DNA of 10,578 nucleotides from an uncultured Bacilli bacterium (GCA_934096785.1 CAKONA010000019.1:1-10578); one strand, 5' to 3'. Shown: positions 1 through 7,027, numbered from the stretch's first letter. Notes: generated by a model from the sequence alone, not told the origin. Translations and numbers: made by a program.

Positions 1-68
1 CTTATAAACATATATGTAATTATAGAAGAAATTATAAAAGCACATATTGTTAGATATCCATTAGACAT
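1..68 (-). CDS. 5' end of an unidentified membrane protein (partial, runs off left edge)
   Basis: Reading leftward from an ATG at 68-66, 22 codons stay open to the window edge and begin MSNGYLTICAFIISSI. After the first few residues the peptide is almost wholly hydrophobic, as expected for a first transmembrane helix. A good Shine-Dalgarno (AGGTG, 75-79) lies 6 bases from the ATG, and an extended -10 lies just upstream, so this is very probably a real gene start. The function cannot be seen. By inference only, short starts of this kind followed directly by a membrane helix occur in GHKL-type sensor kinases and other polytopic proteins of Bacillota, but nothing diagnostic is present. Start confidence is good; identity is unknown. 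Confidence 0.6.
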   Translation of the reverse strand, partial: MSNGYLTICAFIISSIITYMFI

Positions 69-94
69 ATTAATCACCTATCTTTACAATATAT

Positions 95-103
95 ATTTTA
101 GCA
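95..103 (-). promoter_or_regulatory. Extended -10 promoter for the gene at the left edge
   Basis: On the minus strand TGC-TAAAAT (TGn plus a 5/6 match to TATAAT) lies about 27 bases before the ATG at 68-66, giving a predicted leader of about 20 bases that includes the AGGTG site. No good -35 is visible at 16-18 bases; that position falls in the hairpin at 114-146, which fits dependence on the extended -10. Confidence 0.45.
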
Positions 104-107
104 CAAT

Positions 108-146
108 AAAAAAGTTAATTCATTAACCTTTCGTTAATTTATTAAC
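108..146 (-). terminator. AT-rich intrinsic terminator after the acyltransferase gene, made of two nested palindromes
   Basis: On the minus strand, 7 bases after the TAG stop at 154-156, two 14-base arms (133-146 and 114-127) pair over a 5-base loop with two central mismatches, and are followed by six T (108-113). This is the shape of a rho-independent terminator, though only the arm ends are G/C. Each arm is also a palindrome on its own (GTTAAT-TC-ATTAAC and GTTAAT-TT-ATTAAC, centres 19 bases apart), so an operator role for the downstream promoter at 95-103 is an alternative. Confidence 0.55.
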
Positions 147-153
147 TATTTTA

Positions 154-1083
154 CTATTTATTTTGTAGTTTTCTAATTGGACCAAATGCTTCTTCTGGAG
201 TAACAACTCCTTTTGGTTTATATACTAAGCCATCAATATATTCTTGATTGAAGTATGGCCATTCTTTAAATCTAGCTTCAACGTATTTTTCCCATTCATC
301 TCCATTAAGTTCTTTTCTTACTAGTGGCTCTTCACTTTCCCAGATTTCCCATTTAAGTGTTGATAATGTATCTCTTAAGTCAGTAATTGCCCTTGATTTC
401 TCTTCTTTACCTTCTCCATATACATTCATATCAAAGTTCTTTCCAATATTCACTTTAAATGTTTTTCCATATTGGTCGCATGCTACTGGAACTATAATTG
501 CATTCCCTGCTTTAGCTATATCAACTATTCCCCAATATGCTGGTAGCATTGGTAGTTCTGGAGTCATATTCCAAGTACCTTCAATGAAGTACATTAAATT
601 TCCATTTTGTTTTAAATGGTCTGTCATTTTCTTTGTAACTGCTTGTCTATCTTCTTTAACTTTTTCATTAAAGTAGAAAACACCATTTAAAGCTAAAAAT
701 TTTTCATCAGGTATTCCTTGAATATGTTCATAATCTCCTGATAATAAATAATAGTGGTCTTTAATTGCTTCACTAACTACTTCTATATCAAATTTTCCTA
801 CATGTGTAACTGCAAATATTATTGGTCTATCAGTTGGTTCTCTTAAGTCATTTAATAATTCATAGTTAAATCCACCAATTCTATTTTTTAATTTATACAA
901 TGATAAGATTAACCAATGTAGTTTTTTTCTTTGTTCTAAAGATATTGTATGCCATATTTTACTTTCGTCTTTTGTTCTAAGACTATAATATAATTTATTA
1001 AACTCTTTAAAACGTTTTTCCCTTTCTTCTTCACTTATTCCTTTTTCATAAACCCATTTTTGTTTATCTGCTAAAATATTCAT
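154..1083 (-). CDS. PlsC-like lysophospholipid/glycerophosphate acyltransferase
   Basis: This 309-residue protein probably transfers an acyl chain to a lysophospholipid or glycerol phosphate acceptor at the inner face of the membrane. The PlsC/LPLAT family signature is visible in order: the catalytic HX4D motif as His94-VGKF-Asp99, an FxEGT motif at 166-170 (FIEGT, with Ile where Pro is usual), and VPV at 198-200, matching the fourth family block. The N-terminal 85 residues are charged and helical, with one hydrophobic or amphipathic stretch (about 56-66) and no clear membrane-spanning helix. That differs from many PlsC proteins and suggests peripheral association. The ATG start has AAAGGGG at 1090-1096, spaced 6 bases. 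It is a single-gene unit with its own promoter and terminator. The family call is secure. The exact substrate is not, and plsC itself may lie elsewhere, so no symbol is given. Confidence 0.85.
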   Translation of the reverse strand: MNILADKQKWVYEKGISEEEREKRFKEFNKLYYSLRTKDESKIWHTISLEQRKKLHWLILSLYKLKNRIGGFNYELLNDLREPTDRPIIFAVTHVGKFDIEVVSEAIKDHYYLLSGDYEHIQGIPDEKFLALNGVFYFNEKVKEDRQAVTKKMTDHLKQNGNLMYFIEGTWNMTPELPMLPAYWGIVDIAKAGNAIIVPVACDQYGKTFKVNIGKNFDMNVYGEGKEEKSRAITDLRDTLSTLKWEIWESEEPLVRKELNGDEWEKYVEARFKEWPYFNQEYIDGLVYKPKGVVTPEEAFGPIRKLQNK

Positions 1084-1108
1084 AATAATCCCCTTTAAAA
1101 TTGTACAT

Positions 1109-1137
1109 ATTATAACATAATGTTTTGTTTTTTTAAA
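1109..1137 (-). promoter_or_regulatory. Promoter of the acyltransferase gene
   Basis: On the minus strand TTTAAA (1132-1137), 17 bases, then TATAAT (1109-1114), with TGT directly before the -10 giving an extended element. It lies 25 bases before the ATG, and the ribosome site AAAGGGG lies in between. Confidence 0.65.
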
Positions 1138-1169
1138 GGGAAATGTTTCATTTTTGATACTTTAGCAAG

Positions 1170-1191
1170 AAAAAACTGCTTTTTATAAGCA
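1170..1191 (-). terminator. Intrinsic terminator overlapping the end of the 73-residue gene
   Basis: On the minus strand a TGCTT/AAGCA stem (1187-1191 with 1177-1181) and a 5-base loop are followed by G and six T (1170-1175). The loop contains the TAA stop (1183-1185), and the stem includes the last Cys and Leu codons. Confidence 0.6.
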
Positions 1192-1404
1192 ATTTCTTTT
1201 TCCAAGAGTCATTTCACGTATTTTTTGTTCTTTTTCTAATACTTGAAGTTCTCTTTCTTTTAATTCGTTTTGTTTTTCAATAGCTTTTGCTAGACGTTCA
1301 AATACCTCTACATTACTGTTGAATTTCTTAAGTTCTATTTTTAATCCATCAGTATTTTTTAATGCTACTCTTAATCCGTCTAACATATCTGTTTGATATG
1401 ACAT
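1183..1404 (-). CDS. Small coiled-coil protein of unknown function (73 aa)
   Basis: I do not recognise this protein. It is soluble and highly charged (Lys/Glu/Gln-rich), with no signal peptide or membrane helix. Residues about 33-66 show heptad-like spacing of Leu, Ile and Val (VEVFERLAKAIEKQ, then LKERELQVLEKEQKI), which predicts a helical coiled coil. The chain ends in GKRNCL with a near-terminal Cys. The gene is certainly expressed-looking: ATG with AAGGGGG (1414-1420) 9 bases upstream, a consensus sigma-A promoter and its own terminator. It is transcribed divergently from the signal-peptidase-like gene through an overlapping control region, so co-regulation is possible. An adaptor or regulator role is only a guess. 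Confidence 0.7.
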   Translation of the reverse strand: MSYQTDMLDGLRVALKNTDGLKIELKKFNSNVEVFERLAKAIEKQNELKERELQVLEKEQKIREMTLGKRNCL

Positions 1405-1432
1405 TTTATATTTCCCCCTTTAAGTGACAAGT

Positions 1433-1461
1433 ATTATATAATATTTTTGTATTCTTGTCAA
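1433..1461 (-). promoter_or_regulatory. Perfect-consensus sigma-A promoter for the 73-residue gene
   Basis: On the minus strand TTGACA (1456-1461), exactly 17 bases, then TATAAT (1433-1438): both hexamers and the spacing are consensus. The predicted start is near 1426, about 22 bases before the ATG. It is the best core promoter in the window. Confidence 0.85.
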
Positions 1462-1475
1462 ATTTTTTGTATAAT
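1447..1475 (+). promoter_or_regulatory. Promoter of the signal-peptidase-like gene
   Basis: TTGTAT (1447-1452), 17 bases, then consensus TATAAT (1470-1475), 22 bases before the ATG at 1498. The -35 is weak and sits inside the spacer of the opposing promoter at 1433-1461. Confidence 0.55.
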
Positions 1476-1497
1476 TAAGATAAGGTAAGGTGTAGAG

Positions 1498-1998
1498 ATG
1501 AAATTAAAGAAACTAATTAAACCAGTTAAAATTATATTGATTATATTAATGTGTATACTAGGATTACTTGCTTTTATAGCAGTGTATGATTTAGGATATA
1601 AATTACTTTTAGGAGGAGACCATTCATATTTATTTGGTTATACTTATCATAAGGTAAATGAAAACAATATGTTTCCTGATTATAAGATGAATGATGTTGT
1701 TATATTAGAAAGAAATAGTTCTTATCAAACTGATGATATTGTATTATATAAGTATTATGGAAGTTATAAACTTGCTAGAATTAAAGATTTATCTGCTGGT
1801 AAATACTTTTTAGAAGATAAAGGAAGTACTATAGATGATACTTATGAAGTTACTAATGAATTGATTATTGGTAAGGTTGCACATAACTTTAGAAGTTTCG
1901 CTATTATATTCTCTATTATTACTAGTCCTCTTACTATACTATTATTTATGTTATGTATTGGAGGTTATTTCTTCTTAACGCTTGGAGATAGAGGGTAA
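1498..1998 (+). CDS. Signal peptidase I-like (S26, ER/SipW-type) membrane protein, predicted catalytically inactive
   Basis: This 166-residue protein has an N-terminal membrane helix (about 11-30), an extracytoplasmic domain and a C-terminal hydrophobic segment (about 133-162), the layout of SipW/ER-type signal peptidases. Family blocks can be aligned by eye. NNMFPDYKMNDVVIL (56-70) matches the SGSMxP block. KLARI (91-95) matches the [T/S]HRI block. KGSTIDDTYEVTNELIIGKV (108-127) matches the KGDxN...D...IIGKV block. The catalytic residues are replaced: Ser by Asn57, His by Ala93, and the Asp after KG by Ser110. In known family members Ser and His form the protease dyad, so peptidase activity is unlikely. 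A binding, chaperone or regulatory role is inference. The start has AAGGTG at 1487-1492, and the gene ends in a hairpin shared with the convergent ABC permease gene. Confidence 0.7.
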   Translation: MKLKKLIKPVKIILIILMCILGLLAFIAVYDLGYKLLLGGDHSYLFGYTYHKVNENNMFPDYKMNDVVILERNSSYQTDDIVLYKYYGSYKLARIKDLSAGKYFLEDKGSTIDDTYEVTNELIIGKVAHNFRSFAIIFSIITSPLTILLFMLCIGGYFFLTLGDRG

Positions 1999-2001
1999 AT
2001 G

Positions 2002-2029
2002 AAAAGAGTTAGAATATTCTAGCTCTTTT
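2002..2029. terminator. Bidirectional terminator between convergent genes
   Basis: A 12-pair hairpin: AAAAGAG (2002-2008) pairs with CTCTTTT (2023-2029), T2009 with G2022 (wobble), and TAGA (2010-2013) with TCTA (2018-2021), around a 4-base ATAT loop. Both strands end in a TTTT-containing arm. It starts 4 bases after the TAA of the + gene, and its right arm includes part of the TAA (2028-2030) of the - gene. Confidence 0.7.
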
Positions 2030-4940
2030 ATTCTACTGATTTTAATGATTCAACCATTTTAATATGTTTTAAACTAAAGTATGTAAATATATCTACTATA
2101 AATGTAAATATTAGTGTGATACCTAATGAATAGATATAACTATAGATAGATATTTTAGGACTGAACATTGTAATATCTAATTCACATGTTTTGATAATGT
2201 ACATTGTAAGAGTATATCCTATAAAACATCCTAGTATCATTCCAATGAATGTTAGTATTTTATTTTCTCTTGATATGTAATCGTATACTTCATTGTCATA
2301 GAAACCTAGTACTTTTATTGTTGCTAGTTCTCTTTTTCTTTCGCTTATGTTTATACTTGATAGGTTATAAAGTACTACGAATGCTAGGAGTCCTGCTGAA
2401 ACTATTAATATACCTGATACTTGTCCGAAGTTTTCCATTGCATCATCAAATATTGTTCTACTAAGTGAATTGTATATTAGTTTTGATACTGAGTCGTATT
2501 CTTTTAATCTTTTTGATAAGTCTTTTCTTGATTCATCAGTTAGATTATCTATTTTGACAAGCATTGTGTTGTATTTATCACTATCATATTTATCTTTACT
2601 CATGTAGATGTAATGCATTATATAGTTTTCAGTAGGTCCACCTACTTCAAGAGAGTATTCTTTGTCATCAAGTTTTATCTTTAAAGTATCATTTTCTTTT
2701 AGGTTTAAAAGATTATATAGTTTTTCTGATACATATAGTTTATTATCTAGTGTGTACTTTTTATTAGTTTTTCTATTTTGTATTTTTATGAAGTCTTCGT
2801 AGTTATCAAATGGAATAATTAGTTGTACTGTTTGATTAGTATCTTTGTTTAGTATGTCTATTGATTCTTTATTGACTTTTAGAGTCTTCTTAAATTCTTT
2901 GAATTTTGATATTTCTTCGTAATCTTTATCTAGTGTTTTACTATCTTTGTTGAATGTTATTTCTAAATCGTAGTTAAATATTTTTTCATATTGGTTTGGT
3001 ACCATGTCTGTTATACAGTCTTTTATTCCGAAACCTGCGATTATTAGTCCTGTACATCCAGCTATTCCAAGTATTGTCATTAAGAATCTTTTTTTGTATC
3101 TAAATACATTTCTTACTGTTACTTTTCTTGTAAAGTTTAGATGTTCCCATATGAATGGTATTCTTTCTAATAGTACTCTTTTACCTACTGGTGGGCTTTT
3201 TGGTCTTAGTAGTTCTGATGGCACTTCTTTTAATGATTTTTTTACTGCTAAGTATGTTGATAAGAGTATGCATCCGATTGCCATAAGTGAACCTATTAGA
3301 GCGCTTGTAATATCAAATTCGTTTACAAAGTCTCCTAGTGTGTACATAAGACTATACATTCCATAGATTATACCTGGTATTGTATTTGTACCTATTATTA
3401 CACCTAGAACTGAACCTATTGTTGTTGCTAGTAAGCAATAGATGATGTATTTAAATAGTATTTGATTATCATTGTAACCAAGAGATTTTAAAGTACCTAT
3501 TTCTCCTCTTTCTTCTTCTACCATTCTTGTCATTGTTGTTAGACTTACAAGTACTGCGACTATATAAAATAATAAAGGAAATACTTTTGCTAGTTTGTCT
3601 ATTCTTTCACTATCTTGTGAGAAACTATAGTATCCTACATTTGAATCTAAGTCTAAGATGTACCATTCTGGTTTTTCTAAATCATCTATCTCTTTTTTAG
3701 CATCTTCTATTTTCTTATAAGCATCTTCAAATTCTTTATCAGCTTTCTTTCTATTTTCTTCTAGTTCTTTTCTTGCTTTTTCTATTTCTTTTTTACCATT
3801 ATTAATCTTAGTTCTAGCTGAAGATATTTGTTTGTATGTTTTCTTTTCTTCTTCTAAAAGTGTGTTATAACCAGTATTGAGTTTCTTAAGGTTAGATTCT
3901 AAGACTGTAAGTTGTGATTTTAAAGATGTTGTATCAGAGCCAATATTTTCTAAGTATGTAATATTATTTTTAAGAGTAGTAATAGATTCAGTTAGTTTCT
4001 TTTTGTTAGTTTGTATTTCATTCTTTTTAGATTTAAATGTTTCTTTTGCTTTCTTTTCATTGCTATTTAGTTTTGTTAGATTATTATTAAGAGTTTTTTC
4101 ATTTTTATTTATTTTCTCTTCTGCATCATCTAATTTTTTATAAGCATCTTTCTTTTCTTTATTGTATTTGTCAATGTTATCATTTAATTTTTTTAAAGCA
4201 TCATTCTTTTCTTTATTAAATCTAGTTTCAGCAAAGTTGTTTGTTATAACTTTTAGTTTGTCTTCTTCGGTGTTTATAAGTTGTTCATAATTTTTTGAAT
4301 AAGTGCTTTCATTTGTTTTTAGTTTTATATAGGCTTCTGTGTAGTATTCACTATCAAAGTTAGTATATAATGAATACATATAGAAGTTAACTTTTCCATT
4401 GAGTAGTTTTGTGCTTCCTCTTTCACGTGATACATAAAGTGGACTTTTTACAAAACCTGTGATAGTAAGTGTATTTTCTTTTAATGTGTCATTATCTATT
4501 GTAATAGTGTCTCCGATTTTATAATTACCTAGGTCTTTGTTTTTTTCTATTACACATTCTTTATTAGTTTGTGGTAGTCTTCCTTCTTCTAGGATTAGTT
4601 TATTCATTTTAGAATTTGGATTATATGAATGTACTTTTACTACATAGTCATCATCTATTCTAATAAGTGAATCTATGCTGTAAGATGGTTCTATTTCGTA
4701 AGTTTCTTTTAGTTTTTCTATTTCTTCATTTGTAATTCCCCAAGTAGATATTAGATTTATATCATAGACATTTTGTTTCTTAAAGTACTCATCTATACTT
4801 TTTTCCATATTCGGAGATGTTTTTTTTATACCTGTAAAGAAGCCTACTCCTAGAAGTACTATTGCTAGTATTGATAAAAATCTTTTGAATGAGTTTTTTA
4901 TACTTAGGAAACTTTGTTTAGTTAGTGTTTTCACTACCAT
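2028..4940 (-). CDS. MacB/FtsX-type ABC transporter permease with extracellular coiled coil (970 aa)
   Basis: This is the membrane subunit of a type VII (MacB/FtsX superfamily) ABC system. Eight membrane segments are visible in a 1+3+1+3 pattern, i.e. two fused FtsX modules: about 20-38; 452-475, 497-520 and 545-566; 618-638; 839-862, 893-915 and 932-955. Each module carries the conserved motif after the helix that contacts the ATPase: EEERGEIGTLKSLGY (475-489) and SERKRELATIKVLGF (866-880). The first extracellular loop (39-451) holds MacB-like flanks around a long Lys/Glu/Asn-rich coiled coil (about 240-423); the second loop is about 200 residues. In this superfamily the transporter usually passes conformational force across the membrane and does not import solutes; targets include lipoproteins, antibiotics and cell-wall hydrolases. 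The substrate here is unknown. The gene overlaps the ATPase gene by 7 bases (ATGGTAG) and has AAAGGA at 4945-4950, indicating translational coupling. Confidence 0.9.
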   Translation of the reverse strand: MVVKTLTKQSFLSIKNSFKRFLSILAIVLLGVGFFTGIKKTSPNMEKSIDEYFKKQNVYDINLISTWGITNEEIEKLKETYEIEPSYSIDSLIRIDDDYVVKVHSYNPNSKMNKLILEEGRLPQTNKECVIEKNKDLGNYKIGDTITIDNDTLKENTLTITGFVKSPLYVSRERGSTKLLNGKVNFYMYSLYTNFDSEYYTEAYIKLKTNESTYSKNYEQLINTEEDKLKVITNNFAETRFNKEKNDALKKLNDNIDKYNKEKKDAYKKLDDAEEKINKNEKTLNNNLTKLNSNEKKAKETFKSKKNEIQTNKKKLTESITTLKNNITYLENIGSDTTSLKSQLTVLESNLKKLNTGYNTLLEEEKKTYKQISSARTKINNGKKEIEKARKELEENRKKADKEFEDAYKKIEDAKKEIDDLEKPEWYILDLDSNVGYYSFSQDSERIDKLAKVFPLLFYIVAVLVSLTTMTRMVEEERGEIGTLKSLGYNDNQILFKYIIYCLLATTIGSVLGVIIGTNTIPGIIYGMYSLMYTLGDFVNEFDITSALIGSLMAIGCILLSTYLAVKKSLKEVPSELLRPKSPPVGKRVLLERIPFIWEHLNFTRKVTVRNVFRYKKRFLMTILGIAGCTGLIIAGFGIKDCITDMVPNQYEKIFNYDLEITFNKDSKTLDKDYEEISKFKEFKKTLKVNKESIDILNKDTNQTVQLIIPFDNYEDFIKIQNRKTNKKYTLDNKLYVSEKLYNLLNLKENDTLKIKLDDKEYSLEVGGPTENYIMHYIYMSKDKYDSDKYNTMLVKIDNLTDESRKDLSKRLKEYDSVSKLIYNSLSRTIFDDAMENFGQVSGILIVSAGLLAFVVLYNLSSINISERKRELATIKVLGFYDNEVYDYISRENKILTFIGMILGCFIGYTLTMYIIKTCELDITMFSPKISIYSYIYSLGITLIFTFIVDIFTYFSLKHIKMVESLKSVE

Positions 4941-5635
4941 TCAATCCTTTCTATATCTACTGGTTTTTTATTTATTTTTACTTCTTCGACTGTACCACTT
5001 TTGAATCTTATTATTTTGTCTGCCATTGGTGCGATTGCGGAGTTATGTGTGATGATGATTACTGTCATTTTTCTCTTTCTACATGTATCTTGTAATAGTT
5101 TTAGTATTTGTTTTCCTGTTACATAGTCTAAGGCTCCGGTTGGTTCATCGCATAGAAGAACATTTGGATTTTTAGCTAGTGCTCGTGCGATTGAAACTCT
5201 TTGTTGTTCTCCTCCTGAAAGACCTGATGGAAAGTTATTTAACCTATCTTTTAGGCCTACGTTTATTAAAGTTTCTCTTGGAGAAAGTGAATTTTTGCAT
5301 ATTTCTGTTGCTAGTTCTACGTTTTCTAAGGCTGTTAGGTTTTGAATAAGATTATAGAATTGAAATACAAATCCTATGTTAGTTCTTCTATATTTAATTA
5401 GTTCTTTTTTATTATATTTAGTTATTTCTTTTTTAGCTACAGTTACTTGTCCACTAGTTGCTTTGTCCATACCACCTAGTATGTTTAATGCTGTTGTTTT
5501 ACCTGCGCCACTTGGTCCTAAAATACAAACTAATTCTCCTTGTTCTATTTGGAAGTTTACATTGCTAAGTGCTTTAACTTCTATATCTCCAGTTTTGTAT
5601 ATTTTGTTTACATTTTTAAATTCTATGTATGCCAT
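4934..5635 (-). CDS. MacB/LolD-type ABC transporter ATP-binding protein
   Basis: This 233-residue ATPase (from the start chosen here) powers the adjacent FtsX-type permease at the cytoplasmic membrane face. All ABC motifs are intact: Walker [10 protein letters not shown] (40-48), Q-loop Gln92 (VFQFYNL), signature LSGGEQQR (139-146), Walker [13 protein letters not shown] (159-170) and H-loop His197 (ITHN). GPSGAGKTT and DEPTGALD are typical of the LolD/MacB/FtsE/BceA group. The ATG at 5633-5635 is preferred ([10 protein letters not shown]) because GGGTG (5641-5645) lies 5 bases upstream; the in-frame ATG at 5645-5647 would add four residues and has no ribosome site. The stop overlaps the permease start. 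Family is certain. BceA, MacB and YknY-like substrate classes cannot be told apart from this sequence, and no two-component system is adjacent. Confidence 0.92.
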   Translation of the reverse strand: MAYIEFKNVNKIYKTGDIEVKALSNVNFQIEQGELVCILGPSGAGKTTALNILGGMDKATSGQVTVAKKEITKYNKKELIKYRRTNIGFVFQFYNLIQNLTALENVELATEICKNSLSPRETLINVGLKDRLNNFPSGLSGGEQQRVSIARALAKNPNVLLCDEPTGALDYVTGKQILKLLQDTCRKRKMTVIIITHNSAIAPMADKIIRFKSGTVEEVKINKKPVDIERIEW

Positions 5636-5650
5636 GTTATCACCCATTTA

Positions 5651-5659
5651 ATAATATCA
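5651..5659 (-). promoter_or_regulatory. Possible extended -10 before the ABC operon
   Basis: TGA-TATTAT on the minus strand is a 5/6 -10 with TGn, but no -35 is visible (the position falls in the terminator of the upstream gene). The predicted transcript start (about 5644) would leave only about 9 bases before the preferred ATG, cutting into the GGGTG site. Read-through from the upstream gene is an alternative way to express this operon. Confidence 0.25.
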
Positions 5660-5669
5660 TTTTTGAAAG

Positions 5670-5693
5670 AAAAAAAGTAGTATTTCTACTACT
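5670..5693 (-). terminator. Intrinsic terminator of the LppM-like gene
   Basis: On the minus strand AGTAGTA-GAAA-TACTACT (7 perfect pairs, GAAA tetraloop; 5687-5693 with 5676-5682) is followed by a run of at least six T (5670-5675). The first arm contains part of the TAG stop codon (5692-5694). Confidence 0.8.
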
Positions 5694-6990
5694 AATTTTG
5701 ATTAATATCTATTGTATCTGGTCTATCCATTTGAATTTCAGATGTTTCTGTTTTTATAGTGACAGGTTCACTTTGTGGTATTTCATTTATTGTTTGTGGA
5801 CCTGCAGTCATTTGTTCTTGTACTTGTGTTTGTACTTCCCTTTCTACTGGTTGTTGTGGTTGTAATGGTTGTTGTTCTGGAAGTATGTATGATGTTGATT
5901 CAGTGTTGTTATTTCCTATTGGTCCATATGCTTCAGTTTGTACTTCAGAACTTATAAATGTTGGTTTATTTTCTACTGGTGCTTGATTTTGCATTGACAT
6001 TTGATTTCCAATAACATTATTATTTGGTGTACTTGATATTGCAGGATTTAAAAGTGTTTGTTCAATAGATGGATCATAGTCAGTATGAATTGGTTTGTTT
6101 TCTATTGGGTTTGTTACTTTATCTTTTTTATTTTTGTTAATAAATGTGATTATTAGAATTATTATAATGATTGCTACTACTGCTATACCACCATATAATA
6201 TATAATAATTAGTCATGTTTTTAACTTCGAATACAAATTCTAATCTTGTTTCTTTATTATTTTCAATATTCCAAATAAGTGTTTTATTATCATTTTCAGT
6301 TTTAGTTGCGTTACTGCTAAGAACAGCCTCTGGAAGATTTACTTTGAATGTGAACTCCATTTCTCCAGCTAAAGCCATAAGACCACTATAATCATTATTA
6401 TCATCAGTTATAGTTGTATTAGTGTCATCTTCTGAACTAATATCAGGTATTTTAATGCTTCCACTTATTTCAGGTGTTGTAGATGTAGCTGTTCTTGTTG
6501 TACCCATTTCATTAGTTATATCTGATGTTAAATTAGAGTTTTCATCTTGAACATTACTATCATATTTAAAAGTTGCTGTGTATTTGTTCTTTAAAAAACC
6601 TTTTTCTACTTTGAAAAATATACTTTCATCAAAATCATCTTGTAAGTAATCACTAATTACTATTTCTTTTCCTGTTTCATTTGATATTTCATCAATATTC
6701 GCATATTTCTTATTTATTGTAATTCCTGTGTAACCATTTTCTTTTTTGTCTGAAGCTGTTATACCTCTTTTTTCAAGTTTTGTTTTAATTTCATCATCTA
6801 ACAGAGTTGAGTTTTGTCCATTTGTATTATTACTATCCATTGATTCTAATAGTTGGTCACTTACCATGTAAGAACCTTCAAATACCATGCTCTTATCATC
6901 GTTGATTGTCATTGTATTATTGTATTTTACACATCCAGTTAAAGTAGTTATAATCAAGAGCGTTGCTATAACTTTTTTAATATTCTTCAT
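5692..6990 (-). CDS. LppM-like lipoprotein with C-terminal membrane helix and Gln/Pro-rich tail
   Basis: From the ATG at 6988-6990 this is a 432-residue predicted lipoprotein. It has a Lys-rich start, a hydrophobic stretch and the lipobox LTGC with Cys20 as the lipidation site. Residues about 21-130 (MTINDDKSMVFEGSYMVSDQ and following) resemble the LppM domain known from mycobacterial lipoproteins. A Thr/Asn/Asp-rich linker (about 145-205) and a second beta-rich segment (about 208-258, ending LEFVFEVKN) follow. A strong membrane helix lies at about 262-284, then a basic stop-transfer segment, and a 145-residue low-complexity tail rich in Gln, Pro, Asn and Glu that should be cytoplasmic. An in-frame GTG at 6997-6999 would add three residues; AAGGA (7003-7007) lies 3 bases from it and 12 from the ATG, so the start is not settled. 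The function is unknown. It is a single-gene unit upstream of the ABC operon on the same strand. Confidence 0.7.
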   Translation of the reverse strand: MKNIKKVIATLLIITTLTGCVKYNNTMTINDDKSMVFEGSYMVSDQLLESMDSNNTNGQNSTLLDDEIKTKLEKRGITASDKKENGYTGITINKKYANIDEISNETGKEIVISDYLQDDFDESIFFKVEKGFLKNKYTATFKYDSNVQDENSNLTSDITNEMGTTRTATSTTPEISGSIKIPDISSEDDTNTTITDDNNDYSGLMALAGEMEFTFKVNLPEAVLSSNATKTENDNKTLIWNIENNKETRLEFVFEVKNMTNYYILYGGIAVVAIIIIILIITFINKNKKDKVTNPIENKPIHTDYDPSIEQTLLNPAISSTPNNNVIGNQMSMQNQAPVENKPTFISSEVQTEAYGPIGNNNTESTSYILPEQQPLQPQQPVEREVQTQVQEQMTAGPQTINEIPQSEPVTIKTETSEIQMDRPDTIDINQN

Positions 6991-7027
6991 ACTACTCACT
7001 TATCCTTTTCTTTTTACTCTTAATTAG

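Noticed and set aside
248..676. 142-codon open frame on the + strand inside the acyltransferase gene
   Set aside because: Opposite-strand shadow of a gene with clear catalytic motifs; Ser/Phe-rich translation, no ribosome site.
3004..4143. Two + strand open frames within the permease gene (3004-3366, 3877-4143)
   Set aside because: Antisense to conserved FtsX and coiled-coil segments; hydrophobic low-complexity products explained by complementing Lys/Glu codons.
5376..5986. Overlapping + strand frames antisense to the ATPase and the lipoprotein tail, including a Cys-rich one at 5759-5986
   Set aside because: The Cys-rich translation is the complement of Gln/Pro/Thr codons in the tail; no ribosome site or promoter. 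The frame at 5629-5865 also crosses the terminator.
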